Origin: an uncultured Gammaproteobacteria bacterium
GTDB taxonomy: Bacteria > Pseudomonadota > Gammaproteobacteria > Ga0077536
DNA length: 53,545 bases
Assembly: GCA_938082545.1 (NCBI GenBank)
Contig: CALKCL010000037.1
Coordinates: forward strand, 1 to 53,545
Reading direction: 5' to 3'
Shown here: piece by piece, positions 25,979 through 36,557 of the stretch
How the letters are laid out: every line of letters begins with the position of its first letter
Numbering within the stretch: the first letter of the stretch is position 1
Position numbers and translations under genes: made by a program
The notes under the pieces: generated by a model
Databases searched by the model: none
The model's input: the letters and a program-made list of their open reading frames with translations, nothing else
Told to the model about the DNA's origin: nothing

Positions 25979-27000
25979 TTCTTTTGGTTTTTTTGGTTTT
26001 TTACTATGGATTTCGCAAGGTCAATGGCTGCGATAAGACTTCCTACCGAAGATTTTCCGGTACCTGCTATGTCTAATCCCGTTCCATGATCCACGGACGT
26101 TCTTACTATAGGTATGCCTAAAGTGACGTTGACAGCCTCCCCAAAACCTAGTGTTTTGAGAGCTGTTAAGCCTTGATCGTGGTACATACTAATAATGGCA
26201 TCGTACTTTTTTCGCTGTGATGCTGTAAACGCGCTATCTGCAGAGACTGGCCCCGTAATTTTTATGCCTGTATTTCTCAGTTCCATGGCTGCAGGTGAGA
26301 TCACTGTAATTTCTTCCTGGCCTAGATATCCGCCCTCTCCAGCGTGAGGGTTGAGACCACATAACCAGATATTGGGTGAATTTATCCCAAATTTATCGGT
26401 TAATTCTTGATGAACGATAGTTGTGACGTGTTTTATTAGTTTGCTAGTTACTGCATTGGAAACGTCTTTTAAAGGGATATGGGTAGTTAATAGAACTACT
26501 CGGAGTTTGCCAGATACTAGCATCATCACGGGCCGCTGCGAGCCTAGCCTGTCTGCCAAATATTGGGTATGGCCAGAAAAGGGAACCCCAGCCTGGTTAA
26601 TGACTTCTTTACTAATAGGACCGGTCGTTATCGCGTCCAGCTTAGAGGAACGACAGGCGTCTATTGCTTGGTCAAGACAGTCCAAGACGTAACTCGAATT
26701 CTCGGGATTAGGCTTACCAGGAACTACTTTTACTTTTGACTGGACTGGAACAATCTGCATAGTGCCAGGTTTATGTCGTTGTGCAGACTGCGTGCCTTCA
26801 AGCTCGACAATTTTGAGATTGATACGAAGCAATTTAGCGCGGTCTGCAATTATTTCAGGATCTGCATAAACAAGAGTGTTTTCTGTTCTTTGAAGTTGGC
26901 TAATAGTGATGGCAATATCGGGACCTATGCCGCTTGGCTCTCCTGGAGATAGCGCAATCTTCAGGTTATGTTCTGGATCAGTTATTACGGTATTCGACAT
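25975..27000 (-). CDS. pdxA: 4-hydroxythreonine-4-phosphate dehydrogenase
   Basis: PdxA oxidises 4-phosphohydroxy-threonine in pyridoxal phosphate synthesis. The enzyme-proper begins at KIALSPGEPSGIGPDIA. Later motifs are the TGPISKEVINQAGVPFSGHT segment, a metal-binding histidine in LTTHIPL, and MYHDQGLTALK. I prefer the ATG at 27000 (341 aa), overlapping surA by 23 bases. The ATG at 27045 would add 15 residues without family similarity. Neither has a strong ribosome site, so coupling to surA translation is likely. It is part of lptD-surA-pdxA-rsmA. Confidence 0.95.
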   Translation of the reverse strand: MSNTVITDPEHNLKIALSPGEPSGIGPDIAITISQLQRTENTLVYADPEIIADRAKLLRINLKIVELEGTQSAQRHKPGTMQIVPVQSKVKVVPGKPNPENSSYVLDCLDQAIDACRSSKLDAITTGPISKEVINQAGVPFSGHTQYLADRLGSQRPVMMLVSGKLRVVLLTTHIPLKDVSNAVTSKLIKHVTTIVHQELTDKFGINSPNIWLCGLNPHAGEGGYLGQEEITVISPAAMELRNTGIKITGPVSADSAFTASQRKKYDAIISMYHDQGLTALKTLGFGEAVNVTLGIPIVRTSVDHGTGLDIAGTGKSSVGSLIAAIDLAKSIVKNQKNQKK

Positions 27001-28321
27001 AGGCTTCGTCTCGGAGTCGCCTGAGCCAATATTGTCGTCGCTCATCTAGTTTTTGTTGCCGAATAGCTTTTCGGGCTCTATCTCGTCGAATTGCCTCTGT
27101 CCCATCGAAATTTCTTGTTTCTGTAACTTGGAGAATATGGAAGCCAAACTCTGTTTCAAATGGGGGGCTCACCATTCCGATGTCGATTGCTGTCATAATT
27201 TCTTCAAATTCAGGAACCATTTCCCCTTCACTTACCCACCCTAGATCACCTCCTTGCAGGGCAGAAGTCCTGTCATCAGAGTTTGTTCGGGCAATCTGTG
27301 CAAAATTGTCGTCTCCCTCTAAGTCAAAACGTTTTTTCAAATTACTTATTCTATTCGCAACTTGTTCCATAGGTAGTAATTCATTAGGAGAAATAAGTAT
27401 ATGCCGGGTCTTATATTGCGGGATCATGAATTCTTCTAGATTACGCTTATCAGTAAGTTGAATGATATGAAATCCACTGGCGTTAGTTATTATGCCGCTA
27501 TTCTCGCCGACTTTTAATGCGCTGATAGAGTCAGCGAAAAGCCCGGGGACTTGGCTTCCTTTTCGCCACCCGAGGTCTCCGCCTTCTAGTGCTTGTTGCC
27601 CGTCAGAGACACGTATTGCAGTCTCACCAAAATCATCACCAGTTTCTACTAGATTTAGCACTTCCTCTGTTTTCTCTCGAGCTTTTTGGATTTGTTGATT
27701 GTTGGCTTCAGAGGGTACAGATATCAAAATATGCGAGATGCGATATTCTTGAAGTTCCGCAGTATTCGACTCATTACGGAGGTAGTTATCTATTTCGGTT
27801 TCTCGCACACGAATTTTATTATCCACTTCAGTTTTTCTGAGCTTGGATATAATAATTTCTTGACGGATTTGTTCTTTGAATACATCAAACTGATAGTTTT
27901 CAGAGGCCAGCACCTTTTTGAACTGCTCTAGGTTGAGATTGTTTTGTTTGGCCATGTCCATTATTGCCAGTTTTAATACATCGTCTCCGACCTCAATTTT
28001 CACTTGCTCAGCATATTGGAGCTGGATTTTTTCTAGGACTAATCTCTCCATAACTTGCCGCTGCAGGACGGCATTTGGAGGCATTCGAGTCGCCTGTTGC
28101 TGCATTTGAAATTTGACACGCTCAGTTTGCTCATTTAGCTCGCTTTGCATCACTATGTCCTGCTCTACTATAGCCACTATTCGGTCAAGTTCTTCAGCGT
28201 AGATGCTGAAACTAGTCACTGGGAGGGCAACAATAGCAAGAAAAGCAAATAAGAATGAAGGCCCAGTGGGTTTCTTTTTAGGTGCTATAAGAGGAGAAAT
28301 TGGATTAGGCAACACAAACAT
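26978..28321 (-). CDS. surA: Periplasmic chaperone and peptidyl-prolyl isomerase SurA
   Basis: SurA carries unfolded outer membrane proteins, including LptD, through the periplasm. From ATG 28321 the product is 447 aa; a TTG at 28360 is possible but unlikely. A signal segment FLFAFLAIVALPVTSFSIYA precedes ELDRIVAIVEQDIVMQSEL, the start of the N-terminal chaperone domain. Two parvulin domains follow (about residues 190-290 and 300-400), each with the GGDLGW motif. The C-terminal helix completes the chaperone core. The n-region before the signal helix is long, so the true start may be further inside. Confidence 0.95.
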   Translation of the reverse strand: MFVLPNPISPLIAPKKKPTGPSFLFAFLAIVALPVTSFSIYAEELDRIVAIVEQDIVMQSELNEQTERVKFQMQQQATRMPPNAVLQRQVMERLVLEKIQLQYAEQVKIEVGDDVLKLAIMDMAKQNNLNLEQFKKVLASENYQFDVFKEQIRQEIIISKLRKTEVDNKIRVRETEIDNYLRNESNTAELQEYRISHILISVPSEANNQQIQKAREKTEEVLNLVETGDDFGETAIRVSDGQQALEGGDLGWRKGSQVPGLFADSISALKVGENSGIITNASGFHIIQLTDKRNLEEFMIPQYKTRHILISPNELLPMEQVANRISNLKKRFDLEGDDNFAQIARTNSDDRTSALQGGDLGWVSEGEMVPEFEEIMTAIDIGMVSPPFETEFGFHILQVTETRNFDGTEAIRRDRARKAIRQQKLDERRQYWLRRLRDEAYVEYRNN

Positions 28322-28414
28322 ACGGCTACTTTTTTTTTTCGGTGAGGAATTATACCGCAAAATGGCAGTTGCAAGGCATTCGATTTCTATCTTTTTCTTT
28401 GTGAGGTGGAGATT

Positions 28415-30694
28415 TCAATCAAATGGACTTCTAGATTCAGGAAGGTGTCTAGATATTAATGGATCACGCCCTTTCCCGAGTCCCATCAGACCTCTTAGCC
28501 TCAACTGTACAAATATACCGGTGATGAATTCAGGTTGGGAGCTTATATTGGTTCCGTTCAAATATCGCTGTCCGATTACACTGATACTCCAACAACAACT
28601 GTCATACTCTATTCCTCCAAAAGCCTCGAGAGTTGTCTTGTCATGTAGTGTATAGCTCCACTGACCGATCATCGACGTATTCTTGAATGTAGGAATAGGG
28701 AATCGAAATGAAGTGTCCACTTGTTCTATATTCTGGCTCCAGTTATTAGGTGCCCTAGTGAATCGATATGCTGCTTTTAAGATGGTGTTTTGTTCTGGTT
28801 GGTAAAGCAGCGAGATAGCTTTTCTTTCAGTTTTTTTGGATTCAGGCTCCCATACTAGTGAACCTATTATCCTCGTTGCAGAAGACAGGTTGATTTCTCC
28901 CTTAGCGAATAGCTTTGAGAGCGCCTTGTTAGAGTATGTTTGTCCAGGGAGAGTAATTTCTCGTCTATCGAGGTGGAATACCTGTCCAATGCCAATAGAC
29001 ATGATTTGCCGTCCAGTGTCTTTGTGAGACAGCCGCGATGACAGTCCAAAGGTTACACGGTTTGCATCGCCAACTCTGTCGCCACCAAACTGAGTATAAC
29101 CCCCTGAAAACCGATGAGGCAGGTACATGGTATGAGTGTTGATATCCATGGCTCCTGTATCAAAAATAGGCAGGTTGTCTTGATTCACTTTGGGTATATA
29201 TAAATAGTAAGCTCTTGGCTCTAGGGTCTGAAAGAGAGTCTTTCCCCAGAGCGAGAAATTACGTTCTGCAAAGAGAGTCGCATCGATGCTTATAATAGGT
29301 ACCGTTCGCGACTGGTCTTCATAAACGTCATTGGGATCATCGTTAAAATACTCTGTGTGGGCGACTACAATTTTAGGAACGACTTGGAGGTATGGCTTTC
29401 GGTAACTGTAAGCTAGAGATGGCGCTGCCGTGGCGCGAATACTACTAACGCTCTTAGATTTATAGAAATAGCTAGCATCCGATTTAATTGCAGCTTCAAA
29501 TCCATTGTCTGTTTTGAAAACATGTCCTAGCTCGAGCCGCGGTAGTATTTTATAAGGTCTAGCCGCCGCGGGTAGGTCATCTACCAACGTCTGATAGTCT
29601 TGTGTTCTAGCATAGAATCGGGTGCCTTCGTTTTCATAAGTGAACTCTAATTTTCGCTCCATGAATGCTTGGGACGAAGCTCCAATAGTGTTGCCAAAAT
29701 CTTTGAAGTACTCGTTGTCAGATACGTTGTTAAATAAAAGGTCTAAGCGGCCTCGATTACCAAAAAACAATTGGTGGTGTTCAACCGAGAGGTATGACCT
29801 GTCTTGATTGTTTCGAATGTTGTCGCCGGACAAGTATTCCCCATTTATGGTTCCAGAGTATGTGGGATTGAGATATCGATATTCCCCGTCGAGCATAACG
29901 CCACGCTCTTGCATTACACGAGGAGCAATGGTTGCATCCAGATTGGGTGCTATATTCCAGTAGTAGGGCAGTTGGGTATCAAATCCAGATTCGTTACTGG
30001 TGCCAAATACGGGTGCTAAAAATCCGGATTTTCTCCGTTTGGTAATGGGAAAATTAACATAAGGCAGATAGAAGACTGGTACGTCCATAAATCGTACGAT
30101 CGCATTACTTGCTGAGGCACGGTCATTGCTATGGTCGACTCTTAGCGCGCTCGCATGTAATCGCCAGGCTTCAGAAGTGACGGGACATGTGGTGTACTCG
30201 ACGTCCTTAAATATACTGATGTCACGTGCTGAGTCATGCTCGATCTTAGAGGCAGTCCCTCTCCCTGGGCCATTACCAAGCCAATATTTGCCATCCGAGA
30301 GTAAAGCGATTTCTTTTTGTGAGTCGAATTTTATTGTGTCCCCGGCCCAAACCATGTCTTTGTCCCAGAGATGCGCACGTCCTTCGGCATTATAGATGCC
30401 AGTATCCTTATCATAAGTGACTACTTCCGCTCTGATCGACTGAGAATTTTTTATTACTTCGACATTTCCTTGAAATTGACTTGGGCCATGCTGCACAACT
30501 CTCGAACTCTGCGCTCTGATTTCTGTGCTTCCAAATTCAATATTATCGGGATCGCTGTATAGGGGACGTTCGGGTTTGAATTGTCCGCTTGGACAGAATT
30601 GCCAAGTCCTCTCACCAACTTCGTTCGCTAGTGAGCCTTGTGAATAGTAAATACAGATACAAATAACAGAGTAGATGATCTGTTTAAGTGACAA
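28415..30694 (-). CDS. lptD: LPS-assembly protein LptD
   Basis: LptD is the outer membrane barrel that inserts lipopolysaccharide, working with LptE. The 759-aa protein has a signal peptide (through SLANEVGE), an OstA-like periplasmic jellyroll with AQSSRVVQHGPSQFQGNVEV and AEGRAHLWDKDMVW, and a large C-terminal barrel. All four cysteines of the LptD disulphide system are visible: one in WQFCPSG near residue 33, one in YTTCPVTSEAWR near 168, and a CC pair in SCCWSISV near the end. The start codon is a TTG without a clear ribosome site. surA lies 93 bases downstream. Confidence 0.96.
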   Translation of the reverse strand: MSLKQIIYSVICICIYYSQGSLANEVGERTWQFCPSGQFKPERPLYSDPDNIEFGSTEIRAQSSRVVQHGPSQFQGNVEVIKNSQSIRAEVVTYDKDTGIYNAEGRAHLWDKDMVWAGDTIKFDSQKEIALLSDGKYWLGNGPGRGTASKIEHDSARDISIFKDVEYTTCPVTSEAWRLHASALRVDHSNDRASASNAIVRFMDVPVFYLPYVNFPITKRRKSGFLAPVFGTSNESGFDTQLPYYWNIAPNLDATIAPRVMQERGVMLDGEYRYLNPTYSGTINGEYLSGDNIRNNQDRSYLSVEHHQLFFGNRGRLDLLFNNVSDNEYFKDFGNTIGASSQAFMERKLEFTYENEGTRFYARTQDYQTLVDDLPAAARPYKILPRLELGHVFKTDNGFEAAIKSDASYFYKSKSVSSIRATAAPSLAYSYRKPYLQVVPKIVVAHTEYFNDDPNDVYEDQSRTVPIISIDATLFAERNFSLWGKTLFQTLEPRAYYLYIPKVNQDNLPIFDTGAMDINTHTMYLPHRFSGGYTQFGGDRVGDANRVTFGLSSRLSHKDTGRQIMSIGIGQVFHLDRREITLPGQTYSNKALSKLFAKGEINLSSATRIIGSLVWEPESKKTERKAISLLYQPEQNTILKAAYRFTRAPNNWSQNIEQVDTSFRFPIPTFKNTSMIGQWSYTLHDKTTLEAFGGIEYDSCCWSISVIGQRYLNGTNISSQPEFITGIFVQLRLRGLMGLGKGRDPLISRHLPESRSPFD

Positions 30695-30852
30695 GCCATG
30701 TCGTGTTTTTAATAGTGAGTTAACTGTTGTGTCCTCAATTAATCTAAGCCGGCGGGCACGGTATGTAAAAGTGTCATAGATTGACTAGCCATTCAATAGG
30801 CCGTTATTGGTTTGTTCATGTTGCACAATTATATTAAGCCAATCCGAGTTTT

Positions 30853-31455
30853 TTAATAGTCGGAGTTGCGGCTCTTGATGATTTTTTCTACTTTATCAAG
30901 TTTTAGCTGGGCATTACTTTCCGCTAGAATTGCTAATTTTTCTTGGTTGGTGGGTTCCAAAAACTCAGCAAGGCGATAAGCAACCCAGCTGGCCTCTCCA
31001 AGTATTGGTGGTGTGAGCGTGTCGAGTTCTCGACTATTCATTAAAATCTTTTTTAGTAAGCTTACTGGCTTTGAATGTGAATCTAATATCTTTTCATTCT
31101 GAGTCAGATGGGGTTGGGTTCGACCTAGTGTTAGTCCATTACTTTGAAGACTATGACTATTTACTTGGAAGGGCTCGGTGCCTTGAACTGTGATGTGAAG
31201 CAAGCCGTCGGGCCCTTGATCAAACGACACTATTTTTGCAAGCGTCCCTATTTTTTCTATATCTGGACTACCAGCGGTTTCTAAACCTGCTTTAGTTAGG
31301 ACGACTCCAAACTCCTGCTGTTGCTTTAGACAGTCCTTAATCATGTCTAGATATCGGATTTCAAAAATCCTTAGCTCTAATAACCCCTGTGGGAATAAAA
31401 CGACGTTCAGCGGAAATAGAGGGATCGTGTCTGGGTATTGTATAGGTGTCGTCAT
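30853..31455 (-). CDS. LON substrate-binding domain protein (ATP-independent, not a protease)
   Basis: A 200-aa protein consisting of the N-terminal LON domain only: IPLFPLNVVLFPQGLLELRIFEIRYLDMI at the start, an EFGVVL strand, and IGTLAKIVSFDQGPDGLLHITVQG. There is no ATPase or Ser-Lys protease part. Such stand-alone LON proteins are widespread in Proteobacteria but their role is not established. The start overlaps the mpl stop by 4 bases (ATGA), so the two are co-translated. Confidence 0.88.
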   Translation of the reverse strand: MTTPIQYPDTIPLFPLNVVLFPQGLLELRIFEIRYLDMIKDCLKQQQEFGVVLTKAGLETAGSPDIEKIGTLAKIVSFDQGPDGLLHITVQGTEPFQVNSHSLQSNGLTLGRTQPHLTQNEKILDSHSKPVSLLKKILMNSRELDTLTPPILGEASWVAYRLAEFLEPTNQEKLAILAESNAQLKLDKVEKIIKSRNSDY

Positions 31456-32810
31456 AGGGTTTTTATCTTTCGCACTAACGTGTTTGGAATCTTTGCAGCT
31501 GAGCTGTTACTCATCGACAAGACAGTATCGCCGTGCCTTATTCTTTTTAGAACACTTTGAATTAATTCACTGGGAGAGTAGTGGAACTCAAGCATACGAG
31601 CATCTGCGAGCAGCCCTTGGACATCCCATTGGCAATCTTGAGGAAGTAGGATGAAAACTTCATCGGCATTCTCGAGAGCATTGGCAAGCTGGTGCCTATT
31701 GGCACCCATTATCAGGCTATTCGAACGAAATTCGACAATGGCGAGCAATCTACGTTCACCAGGTAGACTTTTTACGGCATTAATAGCGGCTTTGATAGCG
31801 GTAGGGTGATGGGCGAAGTCATCAAAAACATGTACTCCGTTATGCTCGCCATAAAACTCTAATCGTCGGCGGACATTTTTGAATTTCATCATTGCGGAAA
31901 GTCCGCTTTCTATGTTTTCTGCCAGCGAAGCTGCGGCACACATCGCAGCGACCATATTTTCTGTATTATGTTTGCCAAATATCGGGCATTTAGTTTTTAA
32001 TTCTTTTCCATCCGGATCTCTGATAGTGATTTCTTTGCTTGCATCATTTCCCCCGTTTGTCTTCCATTCACAATCGCCGTCCATCCCAAAAGTCCGTACT
32101 TTTGACCAGCAGCCTATTTTTATCGTGTCTTTTATTGTTTGGATATGCTCAGGGTGAATTATGGTTGCTTCGGCAGGCATAGTTCGTATTAAGTGATGAA
32201 ATTGCTTTTTTATCGCTTCTAGATCTTCAAAAATATCCGCATGGTCAAATTCTAAGTTGTTAATAACTAAAGTTCTAGGCCGGTAGTGAACAAATTTCGA
32301 GCGCTTATCGAAAAATGCGGTGTCATACTCGTCAGCCTCGATCACAAAGTATTTTGATTCTCCCAGTCTTGCCGAGACGTTAAAATTGCCTGGGACACCT
32401 CCGATAAGGAAGCCAGGAGAGAGGCCAGAGTTCTCGAGAATCCAAGCAATCATGCTCGTCACCGTTGTTTTCCCATGTGTCCCAGACACCGCGACTACAT
32501 GGCGTCCCGGTAGCACTTCTTTTTTGAGCCATTCAGGGCCTGACATGTAAGGTATTTCGTTGGTTAACACAAATTCTACACATTCATTGCCGCGGGTAAG
32601 CGCGTTACCGACCAAAACTAAATCGGGCTTCTCGCAGAAGTTATTGGCTGAGTAAGAATCAAAGACTTCTATATCCATTCCGGCTAGTATGTCGCTCATG
32701 GGTGGGTAAATGGACAAGTCTGTTCCTGAGACGATATGCCCTTTTTCCTTCGCAAGAGAGGCTAACCCTGCCATGAATGTTCCGGCAATCCCTAGGATAT
32801 GAATGCGCAT
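31452..32810 (-). CDS. mpl: UDP-N-acetylmuramate:L-alanyl-gamma-D-glutamyl-meso-diaminopimelate ligase
   Basis: Mpl recycles the murein tripeptide by joining it to UDP-MurNAc, returning it to peptidoglycan synthesis in the cytoplasm. At 452 aa it has the normal size. Seen motifs: IHILGIAGTFMAGLASLAKEKG at the N-terminus, the ATP loop SGTHGKTTVTSM (near 113), YFVIEADEYDTAFFDKRSKF, a central LVINNLEFDHADIF, and HPTAIKAAI in the C-terminal domain. This set distinguishes Mpl from MurC. It overlaps the LON-domain gene downstream. Confidence 0.96.
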   Translation of the reverse strand: MRIHILGIAGTFMAGLASLAKEKGHIVSGTDLSIYPPMSDILAGMDIEVFDSYSANNFCEKPDLVLVGNALTRGNECVEFVLTNEIPYMSGPEWLKKEVLPGRHVVAVSGTHGKTTVTSMIAWILENSGLSPGFLIGGVPGNFNVSARLGESKYFVIEADEYDTAFFDKRSKFVHYRPRTLVINNLEFDHADIFEDLEAIKKQFHHLIRTMPAEATIIHPEHIQTIKDTIKIGCWSKVRTFGMDGDCEWKTNGGNDASKEITIRDPDGKELKTKCPIFGKHNTENMVAAMCAAASLAENIESGLSAMMKFKNVRRRLEFYGEHNGVHVFDDFAHHPTAIKAAINAVKSLPGERRLLAIVEFRSNSLIMGANRHQLANALENADEVFILLPQDCQWDVQGLLADARMLEFHYSPSELIQSVLKRIRHGDTVLSMSNSSAAKIPNTLVRKIKTL

Positions 32811-32902
32811 ACTGGTTCGATATTTATAGTGTGAGTCTCAGGCCAGGACATCAACAGTTACCAGCGCAATGCGATGTATGAAAAGCGATATTTTCAAGCG
32901 AG

Positions 32903-34126
32903 TTAAGAGTAATGGGACACCACATACTGTTCTAGTAGCTGCTTAAACTCATTAGCAATGTGTTCTCCTCGAAGAGTTACATGCTTCTCGCCATCTATGA
33001 ACACCGGAGCTGCCAACCCTTCGCCTGTACCAGGAAGGCTTATCCCTATGTTAGCGTGCTTGCTTTCTCCAGGACCATTCACTACGCATCCCATTACCGC
33101 GAGACTCATGTCTTCCACTCCGGGATGGATGTCTTTCCATTTCGGCATTTGGGTCCTTACATATGCTTGTATGTCTTGAGCTAGCTCTTGGAATACAGTA
33201 CTGGTGGTTCTGCCGCAGCCAGGGCAAGCGATTACGAGGGGAGTAAAAGACCTTAGACCCATGACTTGTAAAAGTTCTTGCGCGACTATGACCTCTTGTG
33301 TGCGATCGCCGCCAGGCTCCGGTGTTAAGGATATCCGGACTGTGTCTCCAATCCCTTCTTGCATCAGTATACTCATGGCCGCAGAGGAGGCGACAATTCC
33401 TTTTGAACCCATGCCGGCTTCAGTAAGGCCCAGATGCAAAGGGTAGCTACACTGTTTTCCAATTCTTCTGTATACGTTGATAAGATCTTGAACATCGCTA
33501 CATTTACAAGAAAGGATGATTTTTGACTTATCGAGTCCAATTTCTTCGGCCTGACGAGCACTGTTAAGCGCCGAGAAAATAAGGGCGTCATAGGCGACTT
33601 CTTTCGCTGATTTTGGCACCTTTAGTTCATTATTTTTATCCATCATTTTCGCAACTAGGGAGGGATCTAGGCTGCCATAATTGACACCGATCCGAACTGG
33701 CTTATTTTGCGCAATGGCAACCTCGATTATGGTTGCGAATTGGTCATCTCGTTTCCTCCCAAACCCAACATTGCCAGGGTTTATCCTATATTTGGCGAGT
33801 GCTTCCGCACATTCTGGATATTTAGTAAGTAGAATATGTCCGTTGTAGTGAAAATCTCCAACAAGTGGGACTGTACATCCCGTAGAGTCAAGTAGCTCGC
33901 GGATTCTGCTCACCTTCTGCGCAGCTTCTTCGGTGTCCACTGTTATTCGGACAAGTTCTGACCCTGCGGCTGCCAGAGCTTTAACCTGTTTGACAGTGCT
34001 AATTGCGTCGGATGTGTCCGTGTTGGTCATTGATTGAACGACAATCGGCGCACCACCGCCTACTGGAACGCTGCCTACCAGGGTTTGTAAAGACTTTCTG
34101 CGTTGGTATAAATCAGGATTACTCAA
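32903..34126 (-). CDS. ispG: 4-hydroxy-3-methylbut-2-enyl diphosphate synthase (flavodoxin-type)
   Basis: IspG (GcpE) is the penultimate enzyme of the MEP isoprenoid pathway and holds a 4Fe-4S cluster. The 407-aa protein has [19 protein letters not shown] near the start, [11 protein letters not shown], and [16 protein letters not shown]. The cluster cysteines appear in [12 protein letters not shown] and [16 protein letters not shown]. Isoprenoids made here feed ubiquinone and, through squalene, the hopanoids suggested by the cluster at 50-53.5 kb. A 92-base gap separates it from mpl. Confidence 0.97.
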   Translation of the reverse strand: MSNPDLYQRRKSLQTLVGSVPVGGGAPIVVQSMTNTDTSDAISTVKQVKALAAAGSELVRITVDTEEAAQKVSRIRELLDSTGCTVPLVGDFHYNGHILLTKYPECAEALAKYRINPGNVGFGRKRDDQFATIIEVAIAQNKPVRIGVNYGSLDPSLVAKMMDKNNELKVPKSAKEVAYDALIFSALNSARQAEEIGLDKSKIILSCKCSDVQDLINVYRRIGKQCSYPLHLGLTEAGMGSKGIVASSAAMSILMQEGIGDTVRISLTPEPGGDRTQEVIVAQELLQVMGLRSFTPLVIACPGCGRTTSTVFQELAQDIQAYVRTQMPKWKDIHPGVEDMSLAVMGCVVNGPGESKHANIGISLPGTGEGLAAPVFIDGEKHVTLRGEHIANEFKQLLEQYVVSHYS

Positions 34127-34335
34127 TTGTTTTCTCGTAGGTTTTTAAGGCTTCCAAGGACAAGAGTATATTATACACTAGCTGGGCACGCTTGGAGCCT
34201 ATTGGTTTAGGGATCGCCCTCTAAAATACGCTTATGTTAGCTATTCAGAGATAGGGTACTATCTTGGCTTGCTGCTTTACAACAGCTTGCTACATTCTTT
34301 AAATCAATAGGTTTAGATAAGTCGAGGACAGAAGT

Positions 34336-34731
34336 ATGAAAAAAATAAGCAAGACAAACGATGAGTGGCGAGTAGTACTTACGCCGGCTGCCTATACGGT
34401 GTGTCGGGAGCATGGTACCGAGCCACCCTTTTCCGGCGAGTATGATGGATGCAAAAAGAAAGGAGTCTATGAGTGTGTTTGTTGTCAGGCTAGTTTGTTT
34501 CGCTCTGAAGACAAATATGATTCAGGTTCAGGTTGGCCTAGTTTTTGGCAAGCGCTCGATGACATGAGTGTCGTGCTTAAGGAAGACCATAGTCTTGGCA
34601 TGATGCGTACCGAAGTGATGTGTGCGGCTTGTGATTCTCATTTAGGCCATGTTTTCCCCGATGGGCCTAAGCCGACAGGCTCGCGTTACTGCATCAATTC
34701 TGTGGCGTTACTTCTCAACGATGCAGAGTAG
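34336..34731 (+). CDS. msrB: Peptide-methionine (R)-S-oxide reductase
   Basis: MsrB repairs the R-sulfoxide of methionine in proteins. The 131-aa protein contains both zinc-binding CxxC pairs (CVCCQASLF and [12 protein letters not shown]), the [14 protein letters not shown] region, and the catalytic cysteine in [10 protein letters not shown] near the C-terminus. The GAGGACAGAAGT stretch before the ATG provides a moderate ribosome site. It is a single-gene unit between ispG and dcd, which both face away or converge. Confidence 0.97.
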   Translation: MKKISKTNDEWRVVLTPAAYTVCREHGTEPPFSGEYDGCKKKGVYECVCCQASLFRSEDKYDSGSGWPSFWQALDDMSVVLKEDHSLGMMRTEVMCAACDSHLGHVFPDGPKPTGSRYCINSVALLLNDAE

Positions 34732-34770
34732 AGTTATCACTAGATTTTGGATATTAGCTCGAAGAAGATA

Positions 34771-35337
34771 TTAAGTCTTCGGCAAGGTGACTCCTATTTG
34801 CCCTTGATATTTACCCTGTCTATCTGCATAGGATGTTTCACAAGGATCGTCTGATTGGAGAAAGATAAGCTGAGCTACTCCTTCGTTGGCATAAATTTTT
34901 GCAGGTAAAGAGGTGGTATTTGAAAACTCTAGAGTGATATGACCCTCCCACTCCGGCTCTAATGGAGTGACATTAACAATGATGCCGCATCTTGCATAGG
35001 TTGATTTACCCAAACATATAGTTAGAATATCTCGTGGAATTTTGAAATATTCGATTGTGCGAGCTAAAGCAAAAGAGTTTGGAGGGATGACACAAACGTC
35101 TTTTTGAACATCGACAAAGTTACCTGAGTCGAAATTCTTGGGATCGACTGTTGTTGAGTTTAGGTTGGTAAATACTTTGAATTCATCAGCGCACCTGACA
35201 TCGTACCCATAGCTGGATGTTCCAAAAGAAATAATTCTTTCTCCTTCAAGTGTTTTAACTTGATGGGGTGCGAAAGGATTAATAAGGTCATGGCTCTGCG
35301 CCATTTTTCTTATCCATTTGTCTGACTTGATTGGCAA
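34771..35337 (-). CDS. dcd: dCTP deaminase
   Basis: Dcd converts dCTP to dUTP, the main source of dUMP for thymidylate synthase in such bacteria. At 188 aa it has the standard length. It shows [51 protein letters not shown], and the catalytic glutamate in [20 protein letters not shown]. It lies 20 bases after mrp on the same strand, a pairing common in Gammaproteobacteria. Functionally it connects with thyA-folA at 15-17 kb. Confidence 0.97.
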   Translation of the reverse strand: MPIKSDKWIRKMAQSHDLINPFAPHQVKTLEGERIISFGTSSYGYDVRCADEFKVFTNLNSTTVDPKNFDSGNFVDVQKDVCVIPPNSFALARTIEYFKIPRDILTICLGKSTYARCGIIVNVTPLEPEWEGHITLEFSNTTSLPAKIYANEGVAQLIFLQSDDPCETSYADRQGKYQGQIGVTLPKT

Positions 35338-35357
35338 TTTATTACGTCTCCGTAGGT

Positions 35358-36443
35358 TTAAGTATTTTGGATAACGATCTTAGGGAACTTAGAAGAGAAA
35401 TCACGGGCCTTTAGTGCTAGTCGAGCAGCTATTTTCCTTGCTATCTCTCGGTAGCTCTTCGCTATTTCTGAATCAGGTTCAATCGCCGTGGTAGGCCTAC
35501 CATTGTCTACCCCTTCGCGAATTCTAATATCTAGCGGAAGCGATCCTAACATCTCTATTTCATATTGTTTGGCCATTGATTCTCCCCCTCCCGAGCCAAA
35601 AATATGTTCCGAGTGCCCGCACTTGCTGCATATATGGACGCTCATGTTCTCGATAACTCCAAGGACCGGGACGTTGACCTTTTCGAACATCTTAAGTCCT
35701 TTTCTTGCGTCTAGTAATGCAATGTCTTGCGGAGTAGTGACGATTACCGCTCCACTCACCGGAATTTTTTGACACAAGGTAAGTTGTATGTCCCCCGTGC
35801 CCGGTGGGAGATCGATTATCAAGTAATCTAAATCATGCCAGTTGGTATCGTTGATGAGTTGTTCTAGAGCCCCTGTTGCCATGGGTCCACGCCAAATCAT
35901 AGGAGTGTCTTCTTCTATCAGGTTGCCGATAGACATCGTCTGTAATTGGTAGCTAACTTTAGGCTCCATAGATTTTCCGTCCTTACTGTCAGGGCGGCCT
36001 TGGGTGCCAAGCATTCGAGTCTGACTGGGCCCATATATGTCCGCATCCAGTACTCCCACTTTGCCGCCTTCTTGTTGCAGCGCTATGGCTAAATTAGCAG
36101 CGGTTGTAGATTTTCCTACGCCACCTTTTCCTGAGGCAATGGCAATAATATTTTTAACTTGACTGAGAGGTTTTGTGCCTTTTTGGACTTCTCGAGCCAG
36201 TATCTTTGAGGTAACTTGAAAATCAATGTTGCCGACACTCAGTCCAGCACATAGGGATTCTAGTCTTTTGACTAGGATTTCTCGGTAATTATCAACGGGG
36301 AATCCGAGTTCAATCTCTACTGTAGCCCCTTTGTCATGCATATGGATGTTTTTAAGAGCTCCTGAACTTACCAGATCTTTGCCAAGATACGGATCTATTT
36401 CATTTTCAAGTAGCTTCTTTATTTCAGTTTCTGTGGTGCTCAT
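35358..36443 (-). CDS. apbC: Iron-sulfur cluster carrier protein Mrp/ApbC
   Basis: A 361-aa P-loop ATPase that carries and transfers iron-sulfur clusters. The N-terminal 90 residues are the MIP18-like (DUF59) domain. The deviant Walker A is [17 protein letters not shown] near residue 107, followed by [12 protein letters not shown] and [13 protein letters not shown]. The cluster-binding CxxC lies in [13 protein letters not shown]. It is divergent from metG over 114 bases, the usual arrangement, and precedes dcd. Clients in this window may include IspG, Nth and the ferredoxins. Confidence 0.95.
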   Translation of the reverse strand: MSTTETEIKKLLENEIDPYLGKDLVSSGALKNIHMHDKGATVEIELGFPVDNYREILVKRLESLCAGLSVGNIDFQVTSKILAREVQKGTKPLSQVKNIIAIASGKGGVGKSTTAANLAIALQQEGGKVGVLDADIYGPSQTRMLGTQGRPDSKDGKSMEPKVSYQLQTMSIGNLIEEDTPMIWRGPMATGALEQLINDTNWHDLDYLIIDLPPGTGDIQLTLCQKIPVSGAVIVTTPQDIALLDARKGLKMFEKVNVPVLGVIENMSVHICSKCGHSEHIFGSGGGESMAKQYEIEMLGSLPLDIRIREGVDNGRPTTAIEPDSEIAKSYREIARKIAARLALKARDFSSKFPKIVIQNT

Positions 36444-36557
36444 TTCGAAATTCCGAGGACAAAAAAGATTTATTTTACACTAATAGCTGTATTTGCGGTT
36501 GCTTACTATAATGGGTTAGATATTTTTATTAGTAAATGGTTGTGATGTCGGACGATT

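Noticed and set aside
28203-28655. 150-aa plus-strand frame over the surA/lptD junction
   Set aside because: It lies opposite two clear genes and resembles no protein family.
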